Notes under the pieces: model-generated | Databases searched by the model: none | What the model was told of the DNA's origin: nothing | What the model saw: only the letters and a program-made list of their open reading frames with translations | Part shown: positions 1 to 9,148 of the stretch, piece by piece | How positions within the stretch are numbered: position 1 is the first letter of the stretch | Layout of the letters: every line of letters begins with the position of its first letter | Position numbers and translations under genes: made by a program | Assembly (NCBI GenBank): GCA_022616275.1 | Contig: JAKEFB010000234.1 | Coordinates: forward strand, 1 to 34,606 | Source of the DNA: Chloroflexota bacterium | GTDB taxonomy: Bacteria > Chloroflexota > Anaerolineae > Promineifilales > Promineifilaceae | Reading direction: 5' to 3' | Length of the DNA: 34,606 nt

Positions 1-778
1 ACCCATTGTTGATGGTATTCATAGCAAAGAAGGGGCCGGCGAGATAAGCCCAGGCAGCTACTTCAATCTGAACACCACAATTTACAGGTGCAAAAAACCC
101 ATCGGGGTTATTGCTGGAATCAACTACAAAGATGGTGAAGGCCCAGTCGGTGTTGTTCTGATCACGCAGATCGTTATCGTACTCACGCACTTCCAATAGG
201 TAAGAACTACCCCCTGGAGGGTAATCATCGTAACCCAGGTTCGCCGTTACATTGTCAACCCAAAGTCCTTCCTCACCACACAGCGAAGCCCCGCCACCTG
301 GCCGATCAATAGGTTCATAGTTTGTAGGTACAATCAAGGGTGAGCCTGCTGTGATGTGAAAATCAACACTGGTTCCTGTATCTACTGCGCGGGCCTCCCA
401 CCAATTGAGCGCATTTTGAACTTCGCTCAGAACCAAATTGACATCACTGGAAGCCCAACCGCCTTGTGTGCAGGGGTCAATTTGCCCATTGCAGTTGGGC
501 AGTATGATTGATACAGCAACCGTGCCTAGCATAAAATCTGAGGTTTGAGACCAACCTGGTTCCCAACCTGATATGCCTCTTTCCATGGTGATCTCGGCTT
601 CCTGTTCGCGGATAGCTTCTGGCACATATACCAAATCGTTTGGCAGGGTTCTTGAATCTGCTGCGGTAAGGATAGGTGTCGAAGACCGATTTACACCTAA
701 AACCAATAAACTCAACAATAGGAAAGCAGCCAGTAAAATAAAGGCTCTCTTAAAGAACAGGTTTTTTAGGTAGCTCAT
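1..778 (-). CDS. Exported protein of unknown function, N-terminal part (cut by window edge)
   Basis: The frame is open on the minus strand from an ATG at 778 to base 1, so only the first 259 residues or so are visible. An ideal Shine-Dalgarno site, GGAGGG (787-792), lies 8 nt upstream and fixes the start. The protein begins MSYLKNLFFKRAF followed by a hydrophobic stretch (LLAAFLLLSLLVLG), a signal peptide or anchor. The mature part contains an EVREYDNDLRDQNNTDW stretch, then FTIFVVDSSNN and AYLAGPFFAMN. I recall this pattern from secreted Chloroflexota proteins in which a zinc-protease HExxH motif follows. That motif would lie outside the window, so protease function is only a guess. The GC content is clearly lower than that of the genes after 2.4 kb. 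Confidence 0.75.
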   Translation of the reverse strand, partial: MSYLKNLFFKRAFILLAAFLLLSLLVLGVNRSSTPILTAADSRTLPNDLVYVPEAIREQEAEITMERGISGWEPGWSQTSDFMLGTVAVSIILPNCNGQIDPCTQGGWASSDVNLVLSEVQNALNWWEARAVDTGTSVDFHITAGSPLIVPTNYEPIDRPGGGASLCGEEGLWVDNVTANLGYDDYPPGGSSYLLEVREYDNDLRDQNNTDWAFTIFVVDSSNNPDGFFAPVNCGVQIEVAAWAYLAGPFFAMNTINNG

Positions 779-934
779 TGGGAATTCCCTCCTTTACTTT
801 TAGTAAGAGCACCCCGTATTTGGCTTTAACCGCCCAAACTGACTTAACGGCCGATCTGCTTCTTTCTAAAACTTGCTTGCTGTAAAACCTCCTCTTGGTT
901 CCAACACCAAACCTGATTTAACGTACAGTTCGCT

Positions 935-2032
935 TTACTCCAAGATACACTGCCACAAACCGTTATTGGTCGCAGCCCAAATCACATTAGTGTCATATGG
1001 GTCGGGCGCTAATCGTTTCACTGATACGCCTATACCACACTGACCTAGCGGAGACCAATTAAATCCTGTGTCATAACTTACAAATACGCCGTCACTCGCA
1101 CCGAGGTAAACTGTAGAAGAAATATGCGGATCAAAAAGAAGGAAATTAGCATCTACCCCCTCCCATAACGCTTGCCAGTTTTCAGCCCGATCTTCACTGA
1201 CGTACACACCTAATGAGGTCGCTGCATAAACTCTTTGGGGCAGATCAGGATGCAGCACGACGTGAATATCGTGCGCCCCAGTTGAGCCTGTAGGTAGGCC
1301 GTTATTGGCAGCAAACCAGGAATTGCCAGCATCCGTACTTTTTTGGACACCGGCTAATTTGGTGCCCGCGTAAACAACAGTTGGCGAAATAGGATCAAAG
1401 GCAAAGGTTAAGGCATTGGTGAACATGGGAGATACGAGGTACCAATTCTGCCCCCCATTTACCGTCTTGAAAATCTCACCGCCAACAGGCTCCCAGTTAC
1501 CCGACCCTGCCAGCATGATCGTTGGGGTAAGTGGATGGAGAGCAACGCTGTATAACGTTGGAGATAGAGAAGACCAGCCGGGTATCGGCTCCCAAGAATC
1601 TCCGCCATTTTGCGTCCAATACATGCCGTATGACGACCACGTGGCGAGATACATCGTCGTATGGGTTATTGGGTGAACATCTATATCATAGATTCGGCTA
1701 TAAATTTGCTGTTGTGTCCAAGTAGCGCCATCATCGTAGGTTTCAAAAAGGCCAACTAGAAAAATGCTTGCATAGGCATGTCCAGGCAGGTCGGGGTCCA
1801 GGTACAGATCAGTTGCGCTTTCACCGGCGAAGCCCAAAGGAACCCAGGTAGCGTTAGGTGGTTGCCTAATAATAAAAGGAAGATAACTGAGCGTGTTTGA
1901 TTTTCTGCTAAGTCGTTGGATACTGTCAGCCGACAAAGCGGATTGCTGTTGGAAGAAAAGGAAAAACGCAATGGCAGCGAGCAGGACTAATAGTAGGTAA
2001 ATCAGAGTGCTACGATCAGGATGCTTACCCAC
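935..2032 (-). CDS. Membrane-anchored or secreted BNR/Asp-box beta-propeller protein
   Basis: This 365-residue protein has an N-terminal membrane segment (about residues 9-27, LIYLLLVLLAAIAFFLFF) after a short basic head, so it is exported or anchored outside. The rest consists of repeated Asp-box blades of the sortilin/BNR type: YDDGATW, QNGGDSW, VNGGQNW, TDAGNSW, EDRAENW and YDTGFNW, each followed by a strand such as VYAGT or VYLGA. This is typical of six- or seven-blade propellers of the VPS10/sialidase fold, here probably a binding or scaffold protein. No catalytic residues of a sialidase can be assigned. The start is GTG (2030-2032), with GAGGGTG upstream as a moderate ribosome binding site. 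It is on the same strand as the exported protein at 1-778, 156 nt upstream of it in the direction of transcription. Confidence 0.8.
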   Translation of the reverse strand: MGKHPDRSTLIYLLLVLLAAIAFFLFFQQQSALSADSIQRLSRKSNTLSYLPFIIRQPPNATWVPLGFAGESATDLYLDPDLPGHAYASIFLVGLFETYDDGATWTQQQIYSRIYDIDVHPITHTTMYLATWSSYGMYWTQNGGDSWEPIPGWSSLSPTLYSVALHPLTPTIMLAGSGNWEPVGGEIFKTVNGGQNWYLVSPMFTNALTFAFDPISPTVVYAGTKLAGVQKSTDAGNSWFAANNGLPTGSTGAHDIHVVLHPDLPQRVYAATSLGVYVSEDRAENWQALWEGVDANFLLFDPHISSTVYLGASDGVFVSYDTGFNWSPLGQCGIGVSVKRLAPDPYDTNVIWAATNNGLWQCILE

Positions 2033-2385
2033 GGCTCACACCCTCACAAGCCATTTTTGCATGAGTAACATTTTAGTAAATAACGACACCCAACTGGTAT
2101 ATTGGATTCACAAACAGTTCTGCTGCAGAGGGATAGGCCCCCTGCCATTACGTTCTTAGCTTTCCTGAAATTATACAGAATAAAATAGCCAGCGTCACAA
2201 TACCCCGATTAGCATTCAGCAATTCTCAATCTGACCAGAGGTAGCGGCTGTAAAATTGCTCCAAAAGGCAGGTTTTTCCAGAGATAGAATTTTAGATTGA
2301 GAATTGCTGCCGGTAACGGTAAGCCCTTGACAGGCTCAAGACAGGCTTGCACCATGAGCCGACCGGCCCTGTGACAATGTAGCCC
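2033..2385. other. Intergenic stretch with one long inverted repeat
   Basis: These 353 bases between two minus-strand genes contain no credible coding frame. They hold a 16-bp perfect inverted repeat (listed separately) and, around 2324-2340, the word CTTGACAGGCTCAAG. That word resembles a dispersed element also seen inside the RHS gene near 34531. The low GC of the first 2.3 kb ends close to here. Confidence 0.6.
2217..2309. repeat. Perfect 16-bp inverted repeat with 61-nt loop
   Basis: CAGCAATTCTCAATCT at 2217-2232 is exactly complementary to AGATTGAGAATTGCTG at 2294-2309. The match stops at once on both sides. No T-run follows, so it is not an intrinsic terminator. It may be a small mobile or snap-back intergenic element. 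Its arms resemble the AATCTCCAATCT words of the palindrome at 23820-23861. Confidence 0.8.
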
Positions 2386-5300
2386 TTAGCTCTCAAGTGC
2401 ATAAGTGATCGCTGCACTGGCACCGTTGGCAGCCAGGGTCTGGCCTTCCAGCCAGGCAGCGGCAAAGGCCGTTTCGCCCAGGGTCCGGCGAGCCGCCCCG
2501 GCCGTCCGTTCGTAGAGGGAGCGCATGAACGGCCCCATGACCACCCCGGTCGCCTCAGTCAGCGTGCCGGCCGCGGCCGCCAGCCGCGTAGCCAGCACGG
2601 CCCGGTCGGCCGCCAATCCTTTTTCCAACGCCAGGCTTCCCAGGCCAATGAGGGCAAAGGCGATGCCCCGTTTGTCGCTCATCTCCTGCTGCAAAACCAG
2701 GCCTTCCACCAGGTAGGCCCTGGCCTTCTCGCTTTCCCCTTCCAGAGAGGCAATGTAGCCCAGGTAACTGAGGCCGTAGGCCAGGCCTCGCTTGAAGCCC
2801 ACTTCCCGCGCCAGCGCCACCGTCTCCTCGCCCCGCGCCCGGGCGGACTGGATGTGGCCCTCGTCCAGTTCCATGCGCGTCAGGCCTTCCAGGGCGTGGA
2901 TGCAGCCCTCCTTATCGCCAATCTCCCGGCTTAGGGCCAAACCTTCCTCCAGCAGCGGCCGGGCGGCGGCATAGTCGCCCAGGTCACGCACCACCGTACC
3001 CACGTTCGCCAGCAGGAGGGCGGTGCTGCGCCTGTCACCTAATTCCCGGTAGAGGGCCAGGCTCTCTTCCAGCCGGGCGCGGGCCGTCACGTAGTCTCCC
3101 TGCTCGTGGGCCACGGCCGCCAGGCTGTTAATCGAATTGGCCACCCCCCACTTGTCGCCCATTTCCCGCCGCAGGGCCAGGCTCTCCTCCAGGTAGGCTT
3201 TGGCGGTGGCGTAATCGTCCTGGGCGTAGGCGATATTACCCAGGTTGTTCAGCGAGCCGGCCACGCCCCGCCGGTCGTTCAGTTCCCGGCGCAAAGCAAG
3301 GCTTTCGGCGTACTGTTTCCTGGCGGCCTTATAATGACCCTGGAGGAAATAAACGTTGCCCAGGTGGTTGAAGACCAGGGCCAGCCCCGGCCGGTCTCCG
3401 GCCGCCTGGGCCAGCTTCAGGCTGGCCTCCAGGTAACTTTCGGCCCGGCCATAGTCGCCCTGCCGCCAGAAGAGAATCCCGCTTTCGGCCCAAACCTGGC
3501 TGACCCCCACGGGGTCGCCCAGGGCCTCAAACCCGGCCTGGGCCTGTTCCAACCAGGCCAGCGCCCGGTCAAAATTGCCGGCGTTCGACAGCAGGCTACC
3601 AATGGCCCGCCGGCTACGGGTGGCGGCCGCGGCGTCGGCCGTGGCCTCGGCCAGGGCCAGGGCGTGATGATAGTGCGTTCCTGCTTCCGACCAGCGCCCC
3701 ACCAATTCCAGGGTAGCGCCCAACTGGAGCAGCACTTCAATTTGCGCTTCCTCGGGCTCCAGGGCCAGCAGCCGTTCGTAGGCGGCAATGGCCGTTGTAT
3801 TGGCGTAGGCGGCTCGGGCCATTTCGGCCACCAGCTTGACATAACGCCGCTCGTGGGCAACCTCTTCGGCTTTGCAGTAATGATAGGCCAGGTCGGGGTA
3901 GTGGGGGGCCAGGTCGGCGGCATAAACCTGCTCAATTACTCCGGCCGCCAGGCGATGCAACTCCCGTAAGCGGGCGTGCAACTGCATGGCGTAAGCGGCG
4001 TCGCGCAAGAGGGCGTGGCGGAAGATGTAGCGGACCTCACTCAAAGCCGACCAGATGGCTTCGGTCTCGGCCCGTTTCACCTTGGCCGGCAGATGGGCGT
4101 CGTCTTTCAGCATCTGCGACAGGACCTGGACCTCAAACTCCTGGCCCAGCACGGCCGCCGTCTGCACCACGGCCTTGATCTGCGCCGCCAGCCGATCCAG
4201 CCGGGCCACCAGCACGGCGTTAATCGTCGCCGGCACTTCGGCCATCTCTTCCTGGCCGGCCCACCAGGCGCCATCTTCGACCCGCAACAGCCCCCGTTCG
4301 CGAAAATCCAGCAGCAGTTGTTCCACGAAAAAGGGATTACCGCTCGTCTTTTCGGCCAGAAAGGCCGCTAATTCGTCACTGATGGGTAGGGAATGGCCTT
4401 GAGCGCCGGCCAGAAGTTGCGTGGCCAGCTCACGGGCGGCGGCCAGCGGCAGTTCGCCCAGGTCCATGAATTGTTGCTTGACGCCAGGGTCTACTTCCAG
4501 CGCGATGCGGCCGCCGTCGTCCCCGGAACGGCCGGTACAGATAACGGCCACAGGATAGGCGGCCAGGTTGCGCAGCAAGAGTTTGAGCAGTTCCCGTGAG
4601 TCGGCATCCAACCAATGAGCGTCCTCGACATGCAGCACCACCGGCCGGCGCAGGCTTTCTCCTTTCACCAGGGCTTTGAAGGCCGCCAGCGTATTCTCAA
4701 AGCGTAGCTTTGGCTCCAGTTGCTCATACAGAGAGCCTTCCCAGCGCAGGTCTACCAGCGCCGCCAGGAACGGGTGGCTGCGGGCCAACTCTTCAACCAA
4801 GAAGCCTGCTTTTTCGGCCACATCTGAGTGCTGCAAGTCGGCAATCACTGTGTCCAGGACCTGGTGAAAGAGGGCCAGGTTTTCTTCGGCCGTATGATCA
4901 GGGGAGTGGGAAAAATAATGGCGCAGGAAGTGCTTGAAGGGGTGGAGCGACTGGCGCAAAATTTCTTCGGCCGGGCAGAAAAACCATTGCGGCGTCGCTG
5001 CTTCGCCGGCGCGCTGGGCCAACCGCTGCTGGCATTCATAGACGAGCCGGCTCTTACCCATCCCCGGCCCGCCGTGAATGGTTATGAGGCCGGCACCCTG
5101 TCCCTGAAAAATCGGCTCAAGCCAGGCCGCCAACCGGGCCACTTCGGCCGACCGGCCGACGAAGGCCCCGGTGAAAAAGCGGGCTTCGGGCGTGCTCTGG
5201 CGGCCCACCAGACGGGAGACCATGACCGGCTCGTTTTTGCCCTTGAAGGTATAGGCGCCCAGGCGATCAAACTGGTATCCTCTGCTCTTCAGGCGTTCGG

Positions 5301-6399
5301 CCGTCTGGACACTGGCCCATTGCTCGCCCCAGGGCGCAGCGGCCATGAGCCGGGCCGACAGGTTGACGGCGTCGCCAATGGCCGTGTATTCGCTGCGCTC
5401 CTGGCCGCCCAGGAAACCGGCGTAAACGGTATCGAAGGAAAGCCCGGCCCGCCACCTGACCTGCCAGGCCTGGCTGCGCAGGGCGAGCAGAAAGTCGGCC
5501 GCCCGTTCCAACTCTGTCTCGTGAGCCACCGGCGCACCAAAGAGAACGAGGAGGACGCCGCCCTTGTCGCCAAAATCCAGCTTGTTGAAATAGCCGCCAT
5601 AGCTGGCCACCAGTTCCAGGACGCGACTGACAAAGGCGTCGAGGGCGCTCACCGCTTCCAGCCCGTCAAAGGAGATGAAGACGCTGGCTACGTCGCGGAA
5701 CTCGGCCGGCGCGTCCAGGTCTATGACCGCATCGAGCACAAACGGCCGCAACGCTTCCGGCTTCAAGGCGGCCGGGCGCCTGCCTCTTCCGGCCGGTAGC
5801 CCGGCCGCACCTGGCGCCAATAGGGAATAGCCCCCTTGCGCGGCCATCCGGCTGGCCGTCGCTGCGGCCTGCGCGAATTCAGAACTGGCGATGATCTCGC
5901 CCTGGGCCGCCAACCGCTCGGCAGCGATGCAGTTCTCAATGGCCGGGCCACGGAAGAAATAGGCGTTTCGTCCCTCCGCCCCGACGATGCCCCACTCGAC
6001 CCGGCCGAGGCCCAGGCCTGCTTTCACCCCCAGGGTAAAGTCGCCGTATTTCGTCTGGACGCGGCCGTTTTCGGCAAAGAACTCCTGGACGAAACGGGCC
6101 ACCTGGGCAGCGCGCCAGATGGCGCCTTGACGGCGAAGCGGGAAAAGCGCCGTAAAAGCGTCGCCGGCAAAGGTGGAGATAAAGCCACCATGCCCGTAAA
6201 CCACTTCCACCAGCGGCGAAAAAACGCCGTTCATGGCCTCAGTCAGCGCCTCGGCGCCGGCCTTGCGGTGTTGCATTAAGGCTTCGGTCAGGGCCGTGAA
6301 GCCGGAAATGTCAATAAATAGGGAAACTGCCTTGAACTGGCCCACTCGTCGCCCGGCCTGGCGCTGTTGATGGACAAAGTGGGGAATCAAATTTCGCAT
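2386..6399 (-). CDS. Soluble adenylyl cyclase-like protein: two class III cyclase domains, ATPase and TPR array
   Basis: This 1337-residue protein has no signal peptide and is probably a cytoplasmic cAMP-producing sensor. Cyclase domain 1 (about 20-190) has both metal aspartates, D30 in FIDISGF and D80 in STFAGDAF. Its own transition-state motif is degenerate (GPAIENCIAAERL). Cyclase domain 2 (about 235-400) lacks the first aspartate (FISFDGL). It carries the complementary set: K279 in GDKGG, T339 in YTAIGD, and N346 and R350 in AVNLSARL. This makes one composite active site, as in mammalian ADCY10. A STAND-like ATPase follows, with Walker A GGPGMGKS (443-450) and Walker B VVLHVED (587-593). 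About nine TPR units of 40 residues fill roughly 880-1240. The adenine-contacting Lys and Thr suggest ATP as substrate. No clear Shine-Dalgarno precedes the ATG at 6399. The input signal is unknown. Confidence 0.9.
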   Translation of the reverse strand: MRNLIPHFVHQQRQAGRRVGQFKAVSLFIDISGFTALTEALMQHRKAGAEALTEAMNGVFSPLVEVVYGHGGFISTFAGDAFTALFPLRRQGAIWRAAQVARFVQEFFAENGRVQTKYGDFTLGVKAGLGLGRVEWGIVGAEGRNAYFFRGPAIENCIAAERLAAQGEIIASSEFAQAAATASRMAAQGGYSLLAPGAAGLPAGRGRRPAALKPEALRPFVLDAVIDLDAPAEFRDVASVFISFDGLEAVSALDAFVSRVLELVASYGGYFNKLDFGDKGGVLLVLFGAPVAHETELERAADFLLALRSQAWQVRWRAGLSFDTVYAGFLGGQERSEYTAIGDAVNLSARLMAAAPWGEQWASVQTAERLKSRGYQFDRLGAYTFKGKNEPVMVSRLVGRQSTPEARFFTGAFVGRSAEVARLAAWLEPIFQGQGAGLITIHGGPGMGKSRLVYECQQRLAQRAGEAATPQWFFCPAEEILRQSLHPFKHFLRHYFSHSPDHTAEENLALFHQVLDTVIADLQHSDVAEKAGFLVEELARSHPFLAALVDLRWEGSLYEQLEPKLRFENTLAAFKALVKGESLRRPVVLHVEDAHWLDADSRELLKLLLRNLAAYPVAVICTGRSGDDGGRIALEVDPGVKQQFMDLGELPLAAARELATQLLAGAQGHSLPISDELAAFLAEKTSGNPFFVEQLLLDFRERGLLRVEDGAWWAGQEEMAEVPATINAVLVARLDRLAAQIKAVVQTAAVLGQEFEVQVLSQMLKDDAHLPAKVKRAETEAIWSALSEVRYIFRHALLRDAAYAMQLHARLRELHRLAAGVIEQVYAADLAPHYPDLAYHYCKAEEVAHERRYVKLVAEMARAAYANTTAIAAYERLLALEPEEAQIEVLLQLGATLELVGRWSEAGTHYHHALALAEATADAAAATRSRRAIGSLLSNAGNFDRALAWLEQAQAGFEALGDPVGVSQVWAESGILFWRQGDYGRAESYLEASLKLAQAAGDRPGLALVFNHLGNVYFLQGHYKAARKQYAESLALRRELNDRRGVAGSLNNLGNIAYAQDDYATAKAYLEESLALRREMGDKWGVANSINSLAAVAHEQGDYVTARARLEESLALYRELGDRRSTALLLANVGTVVRDLGDYAAARPLLEEGLALSREIGDKEGCIHALEGLTRMELDEGHIQSARARGEETVALAREVGFKRGLAYGLSYLGYIASLEGESEKARAYLVEGLVLQQEMSDKRGIAFALIGLGSLALEKGLAADRAVLATRLAAAAGTLTEATGVVMGPFMRSLYERTAGAARRTLGETAFAAAWLEGQTLAANGASAAITYALES

Positions 6400-6472
6400 G
6401 GTGGGATCAGCTTACTTGAATCCGGCGGCCGTTGTCCAGCTCAAAAGATGTTCATTTTTTGACCAATTTGTA

Positions 6473-6529
6473 AAATTACCCTCCCGGAGGTTCAAACGAG
6501 GCAATCGCCAACCTCCGGGAGGGTAATTT
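6473..6529 (+). promoter_or_regulatory. Perfect 20-bp hairpin enclosing the ribosome binding site of the SDR gene
   Basis: Bases 6473-6492 are an exact reverse complement of 6510-6529, with a 17-nt loop. The right arm ends at the base before the ATG at 6530. It contains the only Shine-Dalgarno candidate, GGGAGGG (6517-6523), 6 nt from the start. In an RNA covering both arms this site is fully paired. It could be a translational switch, a thermosensor, or a repeat element inserted at the start. If transcription starts in the loop, the site is free. Confidence 0.75.
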
Positions 6530-7303
6530 ATGGCAAACACGCTTGATCAATTCCGGCTCGACGGCCGGGTGGCTGTTATCACCGGTGGCAACCGGGGTCT
6601 GGGCCAGGCGCTGGCCGAGGCGCTGGCCGGGGCCGGCGCTTCCATCGCCATCCTCAGCCGCCAGCCTGGCGCGGCGGCCGTGGCCGCCGCCCAACTGCAG
6701 GCCAGCGCCGGCGTACCGTGCCGGGGCTACACCTGCGACGTCACTGCGCCGGAACAGGTAGAGGCCAGGGTGGCCCAGATTGCGGCCGACCTGGGCGGCG
6801 TTGACATCCTGGTCAATAACGCCGGCATCAACATTCGCGGCCCCATTGAACAGTTAACGCCGGCCGATTTCCAGCAGGTGATGGCGACCAACGTGACCGG
6901 CGTCTGGCTGATGTGCCGTGCGGCGGCCGCCCATTTGCAGGCCAGCCGGCATGGACGAGTGATCAACATCGGCTCGATGCTTTCCCTGGTCGGCCTGCCC
7001 AACCGCACGGCTTACGCCAGTAGCAAAGGAGCTATCCTGCAGCTCACCCGGGCCCTGGCGCTGGAGTGGGCGCCCCATCGGGTCACCGTCAACGCCATCC
7101 TGCCTGGTCCGTTCCGGACCGAGATGAACGAGCAGTTATTGAACGACCCTGCTACCTACCAGGCTTTCATCAGCCGGATTCCCCTGGGACGCTGGGGCGA
7201 GCCGGAAGAACTGGCCGGCGCCATCCTCTTTTTGGCCAGCGATGCTGCCAGTTTTATGACGGGGACCGCGCTGGTTATAGACGGTGGCTGGACCGCCCGC
7301 TAA
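6530..7303 (+). CDS. Short-chain dehydrogenase/reductase, classical FabG-like type
   Basis: This 257-residue protein has the full classical SDR signature. The nucleotide-binding TGGNRGLG is at 18-25, NNAG at 96-99, and the catalytic Ser149, Tyr162 and Lys166 (YASSK) are present. The C-terminal ending ALVIDGGWTAR is that of FabG and gluconate/2-dehydro-3-deoxygluconate 5-dehydrogenases. It therefore oxidises or reduces a sugar-like or acyl substrate with NAD(P)(H) in the cytoplasm. The exact substrate cannot be read from the sequence. The start follows the GGGAGGG site buried in the hairpin at 6473-6529. It faces the TrpB-like gene tail to tail, with 11 nt between the two stops and no room for a terminator. 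Confidence 0.92.
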   Translation: MANTLDQFRLDGRVAVITGGNRGLGQALAEALAGAGASIAILSRQPGAAAVAAAQLQASAGVPCRGYTCDVTAPEQVEARVAQIAADLGGVDILVNNAGINIRGPIEQLTPADFQQVMATNVTGVWLMCRAAAAHLQASRHGRVINIGSMLSLVGLPNRTAYASSKGAILQLTRALALEWAPHRVTVNAILPGPFRTEMNEQLLNDPATYQAFISRIPLGRWGEPEELAGAILFLASDAASFMTGTALVIDGGWTAR

Positions 7304-7314
7304 CCCGTCCGTCA

Positions 7315-8682
7315 TCAAAACGCAACAGCGGGTAGCTGGGTCATTGCTGCTTCAATCGCCTCGGCCGGGTACGCGTAATCTTCCAGGGCGCCACGTTGGA
7401 AGGCGTCGTAGGCGGCCATGTCGAAGTGGCCGTGGCCGGAGAGGTTAAAGGCAATCACCCGCCGCTCGCCGCTCTCTTTACAGCGCAGGGCTTCGTCTAT
7501 GACGACCCGGATGGCGTGGGCCGATTCCGGCGCGGGCACGATGCCCTCGGCCCTGGCAAAGGTGGTCGCCGCTTCGAAAGTGGCCAGTTGCGGCACGGCG
7601 CGGGCTTCGATGGTCCCGTGTTCGACCAGGGCGCTGACGCTGGGGGCCATGCCGTGGTAGCGCAACCCGCCGGCGTGGATGCCGGGCGGGACGAAGGTGT
7701 GGCCCAGGGTATACATTTTGACAATCGGGGCTGTGCCGGCCGTGTCGCCATAATCAAAGGCGTAGGAACCCCTGGTCAGCGAAGGGCAGGAAGCCGGCTC
7801 GACGGCCACAATGCGGGTCGTGGCTCCCTGGGTCAGGTTCCGATGCACGAACGGGTAGGCTAGGCCGGCAAAGTTGGAGCCGCCACCGACGCAGCCGACG
7901 ACCAGGTCGGGATAGTCGCCAGCCGCTTCCAGTTGTTGCAAGGCCTCCAGCCCAATGACGGTCTGGTGCATCAGGACGTGGTTGAGAACGGAGCCAAGGC
8001 TGTATTTCTTGCGGCCGCCGGAGGTAGCGGCCGCTTCCACGGCCTCGGAGATGGCGATGCCCAGGGAGCCGGGGTTGTCAGGCTCTTCTTCCAGCAGACG
8101 GCGGCCGTAATGGGTGCGATCGGTCGGACTGGCGAAGACCTGCGCTCCGTACGTTTGCATCAGCACCCGGCGATAAGGCTTCTGCTCGTAGGAGATCTTG
8201 ACCATGTACACTTCCAGGTCGAGGTCAAAGAAGCTGCAGGCCATGGCCAGCGCCGAACCCCACTGGCCGGCTCCGGTTTCCGTCGTCAGCGCCTTTGTTC
8301 CTTCCTGCTTGTTGAAGAATGCCTGGGCTACGGCCGTGTTGGGCTTGTGCGAGCCGACCGGACTGACTCCTTCGTACTTGTAGTAGATACGGGCCGGCGT
8401 GTCCAGCGCCTTCTCCAGGCGGCGGGCGCGGAAAAGAGGCGTCGGCCGCCACAGCTTGTAGATCTCCCGCACCGGTTCGGGAATCTCGACCCAGCGCTCG
8501 GGACTCATTTCCTGCATGATCAGGCTCATGGGAAAGAGAACGCTGAGAAAGTCCGGCGTCACCGGCTCCCTGGTTGCCGGGTGCAAGACCGGCGCCGGCG
8601 GCACAGGCATGTCGGCGTTGATGTTGTACCAGGCCTTCGGCAACTCGCTTTCCGGCAAAACGTATTTATACGGTTCGTTCAT
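7315..8682 (-). CDS. Tryptophan synthase beta chain, type 2 (TrpB2-like), PLP-dependent
   Basis: This 455-residue protein joins indole and L-serine to form tryptophan if it acts like studied TrpB2 enzymes. The PLP lysine lies in GSHKPNTA (about residue 113), the catalytic-type Glu in [10 protein letters not shown], and the phosphate loop is GGGSN. The N-terminal extension before RPTPL and the total length fit the TrpB2 class, which often lacks a TrpA partner. No trpA is visible here. The ATG at 8682 is chosen over a TTG at 8688 because GGAGG (8692-8696) sits 9 nt from the ATG but only 3 nt from the TTG. Its role may be indole salvage or a related beta-replacement reaction. Confidence 0.9.
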   Translation of the reverse strand: MNEPYKYVLPESELPKAWYNINADMPVPPAPVLHPATREPVTPDFLSVLFPMSLIMQEMSPERWVEIPEPVREIYKLWRPTPLFRARRLEKALDTPARIYYKYEGVSPVGSHKPNTAVAQAFFNKQEGTKALTTETGAGQWGSALAMACSFFDLDLEVYMVKISYEQKPYRRVLMQTYGAQVFASPTDRTHYGRRLLEEEPDNPGSLGIAISEAVEAAATSGGRKKYSLGSVLNHVLMHQTVIGLEALQQLEAAGDYPDLVVGCVGGGSNFAGLAYPFVHRNLTQGATTRIVAVEPASCPSLTRGSYAFDYGDTAGTAPIVKMYTLGHTFVPPGIHAGGLRYHGMAPSVSALVEHGTIEARAVPQLATFEAATTFARAEGIVPAPESAHAIRVVIDEALRCKESGERRVIAFNLSGHGHFDMAAYDAFQRGALEDYAYPAEAIEAAMTQLPAVAF

Positions 8683-8851
8683 AGCCAATAACCTCCATCA
8701 ATCTCCACTGTCTGATCGCCAATCTCTAAAAACAAGAAAACAGGCTTTGGTGATAGATGTAATTATGGCTACTTCAAGAAGTCATGCAAACGCGCGGAAG
8801 AGCCGCCCCACGACTCGAAGATTCATTTTGAGCGCCTTGCCAGCCTGCTAC

Positions 8852-9148
8852 CTAGCCTCCGGCCATGGCGCCGACAACCCGAAAAGGCTCGGCGCCTAGC
8901 GCCACTGCCTCGGGCAGAGGGGCATCCGGCGGCTGGTGCGACAAATCCTCTCCACAGGCGAAGAACCGGATGAACGGCCGGCGCTGTTGCGTGGCGTGGT
9001 CGCGAATCGTCCCGCGCAGCACCGGATACTGTGCCTCCAGGGCGTCCAGAACCGAGCGCTGCGTAACCGGACCCTCAACCTGAAGCGTGACCTCTTTGCC
9101 AACGTGGGCCAATGTCCCCAGATGGTACGGGAGAACGATGCGTATCAT
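8852..9148 (-). CDS. Ubiquitin-like MoaD/ThiS family protein with C-terminal Gly-Gly
   Basis: This 98-residue protein begins [17 protein letters not shown] and ends VVGAMAGG. A beta-grasp pattern (IRIVLP, then [32 protein letters not shown]) is followed by the exposed terminal Gly-Gly. In MoaD, ThiS and archaeal SAMPs that end is adenylated by an E1-like enzyme and then thiocarboxylated or conjugated. Its ATG overlaps the stop of the upstream propeller gene as ATGA, so the two are translationally coupled. The longer frame starting further upstream is discarded because it only reads through the neighbour's end. No E1-like, MoaE or ThiG gene is nearby. It could serve as a sulfur carrier or a protein modifier. 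Confidence 0.85.
   Translation of the reverse strand: MIRIVLPYHLGTLAHVGKEVTLQVEGPVTQRSVLDALEAQYPVLRGTIRDHATQQRRPFIRFFACGEDLSHQPPDAPLPEAVALGAEPFRVVGAMAGG

Noticed and set aside
3106-3969. Long plus-strand open frame (287 codons) opposite the cyclase gene
   Set aside because: It is a composition-driven shadow of the TPR region. It has no ribosome binding site or recognisable domain, and the opposite strand is a clear protein.
6530-8682. SDR and TrpB-like genes as one functional unit
   Set aside because: They converge tail to tail and cannot share a transcript. No pathway link is evident.
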